From positions 184,001 through 248,000 of the forward strand of contig CAJNDS010000202.1 of the NCBI GenBank assembly GCA_905221605.1: a stretch of DNA of 64,000 nucleotides, read 5' to 3'. The translations under genes were made by a program, and so were the position numbers. Positions 11,991-25,600 of the stretch are shown here, in pieces. Source of the DNA: Symbiodinium natans (Eukaryota; Sar; Dinophyceae; Suessiales; Symbiodiniaceae). The stretch's first letter is position 1, and the number at the start of each line of letters is the position of its first letter. The notes under the pieces are model-generated. The model was given only the letters and a program-made list of their open reading frames with translations, ran no database searches and was not told the origin of the DNA.

Positions 11991-12981
11991 ACCAAAGGGC
12001 CTGAACCAAGTTCAGTGTCGGAATGGCGCTTGTCTTAGGCTTCAGCCGTAGGTAATTACATAGGCGAGAGCGCCGTCTCCGAGGCAATAGGTGCGCACTA
12101 CTCCGTCCCGACACATGCAGCTAAGGGCCTTGCAAGGGGCTTCTAGCTTAACAAACAAAAGGGGGCCGCCAATTCTTGAATTCCTGGACAGATGAGCCGA
12201 CGTACTTCCTTTCCTTTCAAGATGATGGCCTCATGGATCAGAATCTGCAGTATTCCCGATGTATCGGCAGGATAGCTCAGAAACCCCACAAAACGAATTA
12301 GATGGATGTACGAAACAAAAACCTGCGTTAAACAGCCATGTATGGCAAGCATATGCTCGAGAAACAAACTCTGCACCCCCGAGGAGCCGGCGGCACGTGG
12401 AAAGCATCATAATTAACATGTGTCGGGCGGAGTGATTGCACCCAAAACTGCTCGCAGACGGGCTCTCTAGTCACTCGAAAGGCTACGCAGGTGTGTTCTT
12501 CTGACTTCGGACCCCCTGAACCCAAAACCCTAAACCCTTAAAACGCCCAAGACCCTTAAAACCCTTAAATTCCGTACAACCCTTACAACCCTTAAAGCCC
12601 TTAAAGCCCTAAACCCACCTAAGTGGGGACTTCTATCGGCCTCGGTTGTGGGCTTTCCAGTTCTGTGGATTTGTTCGTCCGTCTCGGGTTTAGGGTGTAG
12701 GGGTGTAGCCGTAGGTGTTTAGGGTTTAGGGTTTAGGGTTTAGGGTGTAGGGTGTGGGGTGTAGGGTGTAGGGCTTAGGTTCAACGGCGACGGTTTAGGC
12801 ATGAATCACATTCCCCAGTGCGTCTTCTTCATGTGCTCTCATTCTTTGTAGGCCTTTCACATCATTAGGGGAGGGGATTGCTGCGACCGCCACGACCGTC
12901 TCATCAAGAAGGACTCGGTCTTAAAGGGAAGTAGGGCATCGGCCACGCCTGGATCATCCCTTAAGAGGGGTAGTATGGGGG

Positions 12982-13298
12982 GGATTTGGGGTTTAGGGTT
13001 TAGGGGTGGGGTTTAGGGTTTAGGGTTTAGGGTTTAGGGTTTAGGGTTTAGGGTTTAGGGTTTAGGGTTTAGGGTTTAGGGTTTAGGGTTTAGGGTTTAG
13101 GGTTTAGGGTTTAGGGTTTAGGGTTTAGGGTTTAGGGTTTAGAGTTATTGGGTTTTGGGTTTGGGGTTAGGGTTTAGGGTTTAGGGTTTAGGGTTTAGGG
13201 TTTAGGGTTTAGGGTTTAGGGTTTAGGGTTTAGGGTTTAGGGTTTGGGGTTTGGGGTTTGGGGTTTAGGGTTTAGGGTTTAGGGTTTGGGGTTTAGGG
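12982..13298 (+). repeat. Interstitial telomere-like (TTTAGGG)n array
   Basis: About 317 bp, the longest regular array in the window, interrupted by a short variant block near 13141-13170 and by TTTGGGG units near 13245-13265. Lies just beyond the 3' end of eIF4A. Confidence 0.97.
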
Positions 13299-13671
13299 TT
13301 GGTACCTACTTCCTTATTAAGAACCAGCAAGCTTGAGGGTCTAGCGAGCCTGCACCCGATGTAAGGGTCGACGCGAGACGTCTGAACGGGTTTTTTGTGG
13401 TTAGAGGAGCCGAACCCCTAAGCCCTAAACCCGAAACCCTGAACCCTATATAATCCTTCTGTACCTGCCTTCTTCAACCTGACCCTGCTCACGAAGCCGC
13501 GGCAGCCCTTCCGAGTGACCAGTTGGGACCTTTCTCTGAAAGCCCCGGACATCAGCCACTGTCACTACTGGTTTCTAGATATTTTCATCACTTCCTGTGC
13601 CTGAAATCCCTAACTTGAAACAAGGAACCCTTCATGCAACCCCCTTGCACCCCTGCAATGGTGACAGTCGC

Positions 13672-13692
13672 TCAGATGAGGTCAGCAATGTC
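13672..13692 (-). CDS. EIF4A: eIF4A terminal exon, 21 nt with stop
   Basis: Six codons, DIADLI, then TGA, in phase with the previous exon and matching the family C-terminus (NVADLI). Confidence 0.85.
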   Translation of the reverse strand, partial: DIADLI

Positions 13693-16600
13693 CTTAGTCT
13701 TTCACCATGGGCGTGGACTGCAGCACACCAAAGGCGCATACCTATACTCCCCTTAATAAAAACAATATTTTCAATATACTCTTGGCTTTTATATCAACAA
13801 AAAACAATTCCCAAGGGGGATATCGACACCCTCCCAAAGCACATATCCGGATGGACCTGGTGCGAACCCTTCCCTGCAGTCTGGGCGTAGCAGCCATCAA
13901 CATAATGGTTGCAGGATCCGTCCACCCCCAAGAAAGACAAGAGAATACAAGAAAGAAAAGAAACGAAAGAGAAAAAGGGTACAGCTTCGCCAGGACCGGG
14001 CCCTCAAGAATGCCGGTCTGAAATCCTGCACCCTGAAGCAGTTCTTCGGGTTTGGGCTTTCGGGCTCAGGATCTAGCCCCCGAGTTAGCTTGGTAGCCCA
14101 GTAACCAAATTGCAATAAGGGCACCCTTGTTTGGGGTTGGTGACTCAATAAGGGAAACCCAGAACCAACAACAAAAAGGGCGTTGAAGGGTACCACTGGG
14201 CTGCCAAGTTACTGAGGGGGGGGATACCGTATACCCTAAACCCTAAAGCCTATAAACCCTAAACCCCTATAAACCCTAAAGCCTATAAACCCTAAAGCCT
14301 ATAAACCCTAAACCCTAAAGCCTATAAACCCTAAAGCCTATAACCCCCCCCCCCCCCCCCAAAAAAAAAAAAAAACAATGGCAGTCGAGGCGCCGCCGGC
14401 ATCTCCTCAATCTGGGTGTGGTAGAACTTCTCAATGTCCTTCCTGGCCAGTTCGTGTGCATCCGGGTACTTTTTCCTCCGTCTCCCCCCCCCCCCCCAAA
14501 AAAAAAAGGAACAAAACAACAATCACACTAATAATAACAATAATAATAATACTAATAATAACAATAATAACAATAATAACAATAATAATACTAATAATAA
14601 TAATCATATAGATGAGAGAAAACAGCCCTTCAAGTCCAGGAAGCCTCAGTCGACTGGTGGAATCAAAAAGTGGTGTAGGGTCTAGGAGCCCCCCCCCCCC
14701 CCCCCCCCCCATGTGAGCCCCAGAAGACTGGAGCCCTTTGGGTTTTGGGTTCTGAGCAAGTCAAGTGCCGCCCCACTCTCTCTTAGAACTTGCGGGGGTG
14801 TAGGGAGGGAGAGGCCCGGAACGTTGAAAGCTTGATCCCTAACGCTTCCTTCGCCCCCAGAAAACTACCGAAATTTCCGAGGCCCCGAAGATGCAGCAGT
14901 CAACCAGCGAAGCCTCAGTCCTAGCTCCAAATCGAAGCCTCTCTTTTACCCCCATAAACCCTATGCTCTCTACTGGGGAGCCTTACCCTAAACCCTAAAC
15001 CCTAAACCCCTAACCCCTAACCCCTAAACCCTAAACCCTAAACCCTAAACCCTAAACCCCTAAACCCCTAAACCCTAAACCCTAAACCCTGCTCTCTGGG
15101 GGCGATGGGCATGGTTCGCACGTCGTTGTTCGTGACGAAGTTGATGGCCACGCCTCGGGGGGCGCTGCATGGGCCACCTGTAGGCCCTCTTCACCATGCG
15201 GAGCCCCCATGCTTTCAGCCCACACTTCTCCTGAACTGACCCAACGCTTCTCCAGTTTGGGGCTTATAAAGGGTTTAGGAGTTTAGTTGAGGTAGCAAGA
15301 CATAAGTTTCTTCAACAGGCTGTGTAGTGCGACTCAGGCTGAGGGTGTGGCACTCGGATCAAATACACAGCACGTGTACATGTCGACACCGCTCATGAAG
15401 AAAAACTCCCAACCACTACGCCGCAGATCACGGACAAAAGGACACATACATTACAGTACATTGCGTTGCGCTGGCTCGCGATGCCTTGCATTACGCCACG
15501 CTGTTAGGCCATGTTTCATTCGTCGGCAAATTACAGATCATTGCATACCCACCACCTTCCCTCAAAGAAAAATATTACATACGTCACACATGTCACACAA
15601 CGATATGCGTGATTCACAAGGGTTTAGGGTTTAGGGGCCCCTATGAACTCTAAACCTTTTCAAAAAGCCCTCCTAAACCCTAAACCCTGAACCCTGAACC
15701 CTAAACCCTAAACCCTGAACCCTAAACCCTAAACCCTAAACCCTGGCCCCCTGAAGTCCCTCTGTAGACCAGGGCGCCCTTCCGGCCGAATCGACCACTG
15801 CGGCCGATGCGGTGGAGGTAGTTCTCCATGTTTGCCTTCATAGGACTTGCGTTTAGGGTTCAGGGTTTAGGGTTTAGGGGTTAGGGTGTAGGGTTTAGGG
15901 TTCATACGAAGCAGGCTTTATATTTCTCGTACCCCTAAATGGACACCCAACATATACACTCACCTACATTCAAGAGGAACCTTACATACACTCATCAGTA
16001 ATATAAACTCTGTTCCATATGACTTACTCTAGGGTCTAGAGTTTAGGGTTTAGGCTTTAGGGTTCACAGTACCTACTACTACTACCCAAAATGTCATACC
16101 CTCTGTATTACGATGAATTGAAATGCTTATGACTGCTGCACCCAGAAGAAAGTCTCCCAGAACGCATATGGTCATATGCAGGTTCCCCTGCTTATAGACA
16201 CGGTCCCCTTGTTTAGTCCCCGTAAGAGCGTCCTGACAGGAGACTGCCACTATACATTTTCTTTATTCCTTGCATTTTCGGGTGCCACAAAGGGGAACAC
16301 CTGCATGAGTTTGGGGGCTCATCGCAGGCTGGCTGCCGGAAGGTCGTAGTTGATGACAAGGGACACCTGCCAGGAGTTTAGGGTTTAGGGCTTAGTGGAT
16401 CATTGCATGCTTCTTTCTCCCGGACCCTATGATCCTCAACGAAGCACGGATCCCTCAGCTCGCTTCTCCAATGCTCAGGCCGTCACCTGAACATGCAACC
16501 GTACCCTCTTGCATGCAGCGCGCCTGCTGCACATCGATTCCGCGTGCCAGCAAGTCCTGCGTCGGCCAAAAAAAAGCAACACCAAGGCCTCGTGAACCCC

Positions 16601-19600
16601 AAAGCCTCGATAACTTAGAGGGCTCTTAGAGAGGGGGGTTCATGGAGGGTCGGTACCTAGGGACCCTTGGGGAACCTTTAAGTTACGAGCCCTTTTGAAA
16701 CCCCCTCTTAAGAACTCTATGAAGAGTTGAAGCATTTCATATCATGCTAAAGCGGAACAGCCACCTCCAGGAGCCTTCGTGCCCAAAGTCCCCGCCACAA
16801 GGAGTCTTAAACCCAGAATCCAGCTCGAAAAAGAACAGTAAAAGGCGTTCAGCTCGCAAATGAAGGTCTCTTCTGGGGCCCCTGTTCTAACACAGGGAAT
16901 TCTCAGGTGCCCAAGAAGAGAAGACCGAAGTCACCGACGTTTAGGGCTCCCAGCTGCAACACTTGGCACACGTGTCTCAATAAGTGCTTTTAGGGTTTAG
17001 GGTTCTGGGCCTGAATGCCGAAGCAAAGGGGTCGACAAACGCTTGCCCGCCCCTCGTGGGGTCCCATGGGCTTTGACCAAGGAGTTGGGGAGGGTCTGAA
17101 TACACGTCTTGCTGACGGTAACCCTAAAAAAACCCAAAATTCTATGGCACAAAGCCCTAAACCCTAACACTCTGTTCATGCTGGTGAACCCCCCATCTGC
17201 CCGGTCCGTGGAGATCAACACACGCGAGGACCCGGAGCGGAACTCGCCTGCAGTTGCTTCTTCGGTTCGTCTGCAGGTACGCGATTAGGGAGATTCGGGA
17301 TTTGGGGAAACCTAACCCCTACACCCAGCACGCCTAAAGGCTTACCTTGTACTTTATGACATTCGGGCCCGGGGATGGAGGGTGGGCTCATTTCCTGAAA
17401 ACATGTGCATTCCCGCCTAAACACCTGAAACCCTAAAACCCTAAACCCATGTTTGCCAAAGCAAAGCCCTGATTGACGGCAACACCCCTCTTAGAGAGTC
17501 TAGGAGGGTCTTGGAGGCCATGTTGGGGCTCTCAACCACGAGAGCCTTTTCATCAAATCCCAAAAAGCCCAATGGCTATCTCGATCGATGCAGTCATGTC
17601 CTAAACCTTATAAACCCTAAACCCTCAACCCTTGGATCTTCCTGCATCCGAATGGCGCATCACCAGGTCGCGCTCCTTCTGGTCCAACTCCGCGTGCATG
17701 CCTCGCTTGGTTCAGAACAGGGAGAGACCCAAGAGGGAGGCCGCACTGTTCGAAGGCCTTTTGCTTCCAGCGGGCCTCTTTGTTTAATTTATGGGCTTTG
17801 AGGCTGAGGAGTGAGCAAGGTTTTTTTATTGCCACCCGCCAAGCTGACGCAGGAAGGGTTTAGGATTTAGGTTTTAGGGTTCATGGTTAGGAGGCTGGTC
17901 GGCTGGTTCTTAAGTGCCCCTGGTTTGAGCTTTTGCAAAAGAACCCCAAAGCCCGAAACCCTCAAACATAAGCCTTAACTCTAAACCCAAAGCCCCAGCC
18001 CTACATGGCCGCCGGGGTGCAGGAAACTGTGAAGTCACGCTTCTGGAGCTGATCCGCCAGGAAGTCCACCTGTTTGCTGGGCTTGCTTTTAACACCTCTG
18101 TGAAAGGGTTTCGGGTTTAGGGATATTGGCATGTTGGAACCCTTATGGACCCAAATGAGAATAATACTTACATATCCCTGCCAACCTAGCTTGAGAGGTT
18201 TGCCACCTACCTAGCTGACCTGGGGTCTTTGGTTTTTGTGTTGGGGGCCCCAATGGAGGGGTTGACTTCGGGCTTGCGTGCTCTGCGCTGCTTTGCTCGG
18301 CTTCTTTGGGTCTGCACCGTTGGTTGTTCACTCACTCGTATTGCAATTCGTCACCAAGGCCCTGCCTGAAAGAACCCTTATGGTAACGTGACGCCCCAAA
18401 CGCCGACCCGCCCCCCTTCCCCCCAAACCCTAAACTACTTTTTGTTTAAGAACCCCAAAAGAATAAAACAAAAATAGTAATCCCTATATGTCCCTTAATC
18501 AGGCAGAATATGTTTATGTTTTGGGGTTCTTAAGCAAAGAGTAGTAAACCCTGAACCCCAAAGCACAAGCTCCAGGCCTTGCGGCGAGTGTTGCAGTAGA
18601 TGATGGCCTGCGTCGGATGCGAGTTTGTGCCTGGAATCCTGAACTCCCCCATTACGTCATGATTTTAGGGTTTGGGGTTTCGGTGTTTTGGGGTTTAGGG
18701 TTAGGGTTTCTGGTTTAGGACCTTGAGAGTAGGAGCTGTGAGATTCTGGCTCCTTCTCGAGCTCTCGGCTCCTGTGTGTTTTTGCCCGAAACTATGTCAA
18801 GCAGCGCCCCAAAGCGACCCCCCTGCGGTAGATCCATAGCATGGTACATATAGTTGACAAAGGACACTGAAGTTTTCTTCCAAAAAATGGCACCGCATCT
18901 ACCGCCGGACCCAAGGCCCGTGCGCACTCGCGCGCGCACTCACGGCACACTGACTTTGGAGACTCTGCCCAAAGTTTCCCAAAGGATCCATGTACCAATA
19001 TAGTATATACTTGGGCCCTAAAGCTACTATATAGGAACCCCTTTAAGGCCCAAGTATATACTATGTAGGTACATGGATCCTTTGGGTTTGGCCCTTCCTT
19101 CATCAATCATGCCCTGCCCATGCCTGAGTGATGGTCAGCGTCTCGTACAAGTCGCAGAGCGTATCCACCTTCCACTCTTCCTTCCTGAGCTTCCGGGCTC
19201 CTATCCCACAACTATGCAGGAGCAGAAGGGCCCTGTTTTGGCTAAAATCCGAATCTTGAACGCCGGATCCAACAGCCCATGCAAGGCGATAAGAGCACTC
19301 CTGGGCGTCCTTTATCAGGCCTTGGTCCTGGGAGCTACCACCCCTGGAGCCCTGGGGAGGACTGATTCATTCGAACCTTCAGCCCCGTAAACACGAGCGC
19401 GTCACACCGCAAACCCCACAACACCCAACATGGCAAGCGGCTCAATGGCCACATAGAACTGCCGAATACCTTCCAGGGTCAGCTCGTCCTGTGCGGCTTT
19501 CTGGTTTAGGGTTTAGGTTCTTTTGTTTTTACGGTTTCGGGGGCTCTGTGTCGGGGAGTGGGTGTTAGGGTTCCGGTTTAGGGTTTTGGGATTGCGGTGT

Positions 19601-22600
19601 GGGGCTGAGGGCCTTTAAAGGGAACACCCAAAAAACACAAGACAATAAACCCTAGTTATTGCCCTTATAAACCTTATATGGAAGACTCTCTCTCTCTCGC
19701 TCTCTCTATCGCTCCCTCCCTTTTGGTATGATGTGTTCTATGTTTTGGGTTCTCAATCAAGCAAATAATTAAATAGTAGGCTTCTGGGCTTAGAGGTGGC
19801 CTCTGAGGGATTAGGTACCCCATAGGTATATGATATAGGGGGACCTCATTCCCTCGTTCCTTTCTTGAAACTCAGAGGCGACCGGGCCTTCTTCACGAGA
19901 ATGCGCACGGCGTTGCGCATGAACTTCGTGGTCATGTCCTCGGCGAGAAACACTAAACCTTAACCCTTTTGGGCAACGGACTTTGAGGCTGCCGGCAAAC
20001 ATGCAACTTCTCAGAAGTCACATCACGCAAGCTGACGCAACATCTCCCTTAAACCCTAAACCCTAAATGTCAGGGACGCTTGTTTCTGCTGGCCTGGCCC
20101 TTTTGCATCGTGGGTCCACTTCGGGCTTTACTTTTTTTATAACATTTCTTGAGTTGGCATTTGAAACATATGTATGTCTAGGGCTCCTTCTCCCAATTCG
20201 GAGCGGCGCATCAGTGAGTGAGCGGGTCCCTCATAAACCCAAATAAAGGAATTATGTACAAATTATCCCGAAAGCTCATATGTCTAGGGCCCCTTCTAAA
20301 GCTTAAATCAGGAAAAATCTACCCTAAACCCTAAACCCTTTACCCTAAACCCTAAACCCTGAACCCTGAACCCTAAACCCCAAACCCAAACAACTCACCT
20401 AGGATTTCTGGAGTTTAGGACCCAGGATGGCCATCCAGGGTGGCCTTCAGCTCTCAGCTGCCAAGTGCAGGTGAAGGTTTTCTGGTACGAACATGACGAT
20501 TGGTTTAGGGTTTAGGGTTTAGGGTTTAGGGTTTAGGGTTTAGGGTTTAGGGTTTAGGGTTTAGGGTTTAGGGTTTAGGGTTTAGGGGTAGAGCTTCCGG
20601 GTTAGAGTCTTAGAGTTAAGAAAGCGAAAGCTTGCAGAGGTTGTAGAGGTTGAGTCTTAGAGGCTATAGAGCGAAAGCTTATAGAGGCTGTTGAGGTTGA
20701 GGAGGTTTGGCTTCGGTAAGGGGGCTTTCGTCTCAGTCAGACTGACTTGCAACCTGCAACTCCAGGGCAAGCGTCCAAGATCTCCGGCGCCATTGTGGCG
20801 GAGAACAGGCAGACCTTCCGCGAGTAAAGGTGGGGTGGGGGTCGGCGAAAACGGGGGGGGGGGGGGCCATTCATCAAAAGGCCCCTGCTCTCCTATGCGA
20901 CTCAGGCTGAGCAACGTTGACTTATACGAAGGGTTGGGGCAAGGTTAGCAGAGCTGCCGCTGTTCCTCGGGCTTTGTCGTCCCAGCAAGGCATGAAGCGA
21001 GAGGCTGGACGTACGAACAGCATCAACAAGAAAATTACTCGGTCTTCTCTACTTCCAGTATTCCCAGTTGTGACCCACAAGGCATCAAGAGGGGTTGGAG
21101 ATTGCAGGGCTTCAAGGCTGAGGGCCTGAGGGCGCAGAGCATCGTGTTCCTTCACCCGCAAAAACAGTGGAGAAAATGCGGTCCAAGTGCGTTCTCCTCC
21201 TGGGTCTGTGCAGGAGCCTCCCCCCTTGGTTTTAAAGACCTTAAGGAACAAAAGGTTCACATCACCTCCCATGTCTACCAGACAGACCGCAAGTTGAGAT
21301 TCTCCCTTCCTATTCCTACCTGCAGAAGCGAAGAAGAGCCGCCTATGCCTGGGAGGCCCTCTGCTCAGCAGTCTGGCGCCTGCACATCGGGTGGCAGGCA
21401 CTTGAAGATGTCGTAGATCTGGTCCTCGCGAATCTGAGGCTTGTGCTTGGGGCTCCCTCAGAGAAGGGAGGTGCAACTTAGCAAGCTTGTGACAGCGCAC
21501 CGCCGGAATCCGGCCCGTAAAGAACTAAGATTGGAAGGCTAGAGTTGAACATACCTACATATCCGAACCAAACGCTCTTGCATGTCCCTTCTTTTCCTTT
21601 CAAGACTCTTTGGTCATGACTGCATTCCTAAGTCATCTCCTCAAGAACAACATCAGGCGACACACGCTGGATCCTTGAAACCGCGCGACATCAGCTCGTC
21701 CGCCTGCTTGAGACACCATCGATAGGGTGTTTCTTTTGCACGCAGGGTGTGCTCCCTTAGTGTCGGGAAGCCGCCCAGCCCTTAAACCTGAACCTTAACA
21801 ACCCCTGAGCCTGCAATCCTACACACCCAGATGCATTTGGGGGTGACTTGGGTGGGAGGCTCTTGACTCAGGGGCCGTCTTAGCGGTGTAGGGTTTTACG
21901 GCTTTTGGGCCTTTCGGAAGGCTTGAGGGTCTTTGGATTCCGAAGCTGTAAAATAATCGTATAATAGCATAAAGGAGTAATTACAATTACAGAAAGTAGT
22001 GATTTGTCCAGCTGGGCTGGGTTCTTTACAGATGGTCGGGAGTGCGGATGTCTCGCGACTCGAGGCAGTCTGCGGAGGGGAGTCCCCAGGTAGGGTGCCT
22101 TACACAAGGCTTGCAGGCAGGCAGGGTTGCAGAAGGACCATACGAAGCAATATCAGGGGGAAACTGGATACTGCCCATGTGATGGCGTCCTTAGAGCTTC
22201 TCGCGCGCAAGCAGTTTTGAGCCCTCAAAAACCTACTAAGGCCCCAAACCCTAAACCCAAGACCTTAAGATCTGCAGGTTTGCAGGGCTGTTTCATTCGC
22301 CCAGGGCTTGGGGCTGCAGCGTTTGGGGTCAGAATGCCTCAAACAAGTTTAGGGCCTAACCCTACACCCTGAAGCCCGCATCACTGAAAGTTCCAGACAG
22401 GGTAAGGGTGCCTCGTCGAGGACGAAGACTTTCAAGTCATCCACCCGCAAGTTGCTCCTGGGACACATTAGGGTAGAGGTAACAAGTTAACAAGAATTCA
22501 AAACTAGGATGTATAGGGATTGCATGGGGGTTAAACCTAGACTGCTTCTTGTGGAGCGATCTTGCCTGAAATCTCCAGCCCAACTGCCCAGCCGCATGCC

Positions 22601-25600
22601 AAATACAGCGCGCCTAAAACCTAAGTAGATTGTGGGAACATCTCCCTAACGCCTAAACCGCCTAAACCCTACACCCTTTTGCAACAGGTTTGCCACTTCG
22701 CTCGAAGTTGGTGCCACTCGACACAAGCAGCTTCACTGCCAGCCAAGGTCACAACCCTAAACCCAAAACCCTAAAGCCTAAACCCTAAACCCTCCCTGGG
22801 CCAGGTCTGCCCTGGCAAACGAGCGGCTTGTTGACCATGTCGTAGACACGGCCTGGCGAGTTGAAGGGACACTGGCCACCAAGACTTCAGGTAATCAGCG
22901 TAGTCAAAGAAATTCTTCATAGTAGGCACAGAAGTAATAGAAGTGGCGATCGTTCTAGCATGTATAACCTGAGTGGTAATCGAAATCGTAGCAATAATGA
23001 AACAATTGCCATAGCAGCAAGAGAAAATAGCAGTACTCATTGTAATATATAGTAGTAGGCCAGTAGGCATCGTCATAAACGTCGCAGTAGTCAGAGCAAT
23101 ACTCGTAATAATACTAGTAGAGACCGTAGTTCTAGTAGTAGCAGTCTGCTTTTGCGCCATGCAGTTGTGGGTCCCTGTGCTTCCTCGTTTCAAGGGGCTC
23201 GGGAACTAAAGAACTACCTACAGTGATCGTATGAGCCATGTGAGCCCTGCCTTCTAGCTCTGACTCCTGCTTGCTGAATCCTAAACCCTAAACCTTTGTC
23301 AAGGCAGTTCTTGCAGGCTCTCCGTGGACGCGCCTGGCGTGCCCACGACCAAATGCCTTGCCGCATAAGACAGATTTGTGGAGGTATATATATATATATA
23401 TGTCAAAGCCCATGGGGAGGCTCGTGACTCTTAGCGTTGCCGTGTTCCACTTTAGTCAGCAATTGATTCTCGTATTCCCACACTCAGACACCTCACACGC
23501 TCGAAAGTGCACAACATGCGAACAAAAACTGATGCTAGAGAAATTTGCAACACTGAGGCACAAAGCAAAGAAGTGCAAGACCAGATGCTGGCCGTCCCTG
23601 AGCTTGTCCACGTCATCGCGGATCGCAGTGCCGCCGATGCCTTGCTTAAACAATCTTACCGGGGGCTATTCTTGGGAGGGTGCGAGTCGGCAAGCTCGCT
23701 GACGACTCCGTTATGCCCTCAAGCGCCTCGATTCTTACACAGGGTGGGTGGGGGGCCTGAAAAGCAGGGATATGATGATGGCATAGACAAAGCTATCAAT
23801 GACCATCGTCCTGGTCGGGGCTCGCCCCTTCATTATTCCTCAATGAATTCAAACTGATCAATCACTCGAAGCTCGAAAGCCTTTAAGGACGACTCCTCCC
23901 CCCGTCTCCCCCCCCCGCCCCAGCCCCGCACCCTGCAGCGTAACCCGATCTCGCAATGCGGCCCATGCTGCACACGTGGCTCTTGATTTTCAGGTAGTCT
24001 CCCAGGGCCAGCGAGACCTGGAGAGGATTGGGAGCCATTTGGGGGGTTTCTGGTTCAGAGCGGAGTGCTGCTTATTAAAAAGGGCCGCCTCCAAGCTGAC
24101 CATATGCAGCTCAACGCGTTGATGAGACTTACCCGGGTGGAGCGACATATCTCCCCCATCACCAGTACGTTCCTGAAACCCCCTTCAACACTGGGGAGAT
24201 GTGGGCTGCTGGGACAAGGCCGGTCACGGTCAGGGGTCTAAGGGGACACGCTTGCTTGGGATCTCACGGCTCGAAAGCTTTTGTTGCTTATTACAGCATG
24301 CTCGGGGCAGGATCTGGAAATGGGGATGACGAAGGTGAGTGCTCCGAAGGTTCAGGGTTTAGGGTTTAGGGTTTAGGGTTTAGGGTTTAAGGTTTAAGGT
24401 TTAGGGTTTTGGGTTTTTTTGATCCGGAAGCTGACAGCCCTTGAGCCGGGCGTTTTTTTGTTAGTTTATGTGGGGTTTCCAGAGGTACGGAAGGGGTATC
24501 CTTGTTTAAGGACTTGCTTGTGTAGGATGCCCTGTGTGCATTGCAGTACTTTGAATTTGATGCAGCCACAACTTGTCAAGGGCTCTCAGGGGCCTACCGG
24601 GAATCCTGACTAAATCGGCGGCAACACCCTTTTTTTTTAACTCAGACAATAAACAAACCCTAAACCCTGAACCCTAAACCCTAAACCCTACACCCTAAAC
24701 CACAAACCCCAAACCTACAGCAGGGTGCCTTGTAGATCTGGTTGGCCAGCTCCTCAGCGGCACATGAGGCTGCGTCACAGCCCAGACACCCCGAAGATCC
24801 CTCTTCAGGGCTCCTTCTTTCAGTGCCCCAGTGGTCGTGTAGGTTTGGGGCGTAGGGTACCTGAACGCGCGCTCGATTTTTCCAGATTTTTTCTGGGAGG
24901 TTTGCAAAGACCCTAAATGTGGGCAGCTTTCTGCCTTCTTTGGGGTGGGTGCTCGGGTACCAGATTTGATGAGACGGCTGCTTGAGAGCGATAGTGTCGC
25001 TGATTTGGAGCCACGCATGGCCCCATGGAAGGCGCAAAGCCCCTTAAAAGAGATAGAACCCTAAACCCTAAACCCTGAACCACACCTTCTTCCTCCCGCC
25101 TCCAACCCCCATCCCCAGTTCCTAAATCCATGCAACAATCCATCCGTCAAGTTCCGCAGACGCCTTGCTTACCCTGGATCCTGGAACAACTCAAGGCCAG
25201 CCTTTGAAATTAGTAGAATGAAAACATGGTGTGGGGTTTAGGGTTTGGGAGTTTATTATAACAATGGATCGGACTTGCCCCGAAAAAGGACACAAGATCA
25301 ACGCATTTGGCAAAACTACTTACTCGACTACTCTGCCAAGTTGCCCGTGTTGGCGCCAGGATCAGCGCCTGGGTCCTGTTCAACCTGGCGCAGTCTTCGT
25401 CTTGCTTCCTTGTAGTCGTTCCGGTATAAAGATCCAAGCATATGCCGCTAGTACTAGCAAAATTTTCCTCACACGAGCAAATCATGTGTTGAAGATTTGG
25501 GACCTGAACAGCTGCGCCTAGCCTTGTGAGTCCTAAAGCCCTCAACAAGCATGCGCAGTACCCTTAAAATTCCTGCATCCTTTTGCAGACTGATTCATTG

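Larger units (their letters stand above)
5166..12980. other. Region without a supported gene
   Basis: Holds short telomere-like arrays, palindromic elements (8407-8533, 9660-9775) and several short open stretches. Plus-strand candidates with protein-like composition are near 5450-5550, 5920-6010, 6970-7100, 8222-8358 (VVPDLQHLQPP, GPDEVNLSSK) and 10085-10180, but none starts at the AG|G acceptor seen in the confident genes, so I do not call them exons. Confidence 0.5.

Noticed and set aside
13520-13560. VTVADV-like reading considered as the eIF4A C-terminus
   Set aside because: No AG|G acceptor in the right phase; the exon at 13672-13692 (DIADLI, stop) fits phase and family.
14431-14712. ORFs of Ile/Val or Asn runs
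   Set aside because: Translations of an AT-rich trinucleotide microsatellite.
20922-21500. 192-codon minus-strand ORF
   Set aside because: Reads in a different frame from eIF4A exon 21380-21424 and across introns; composition is random.
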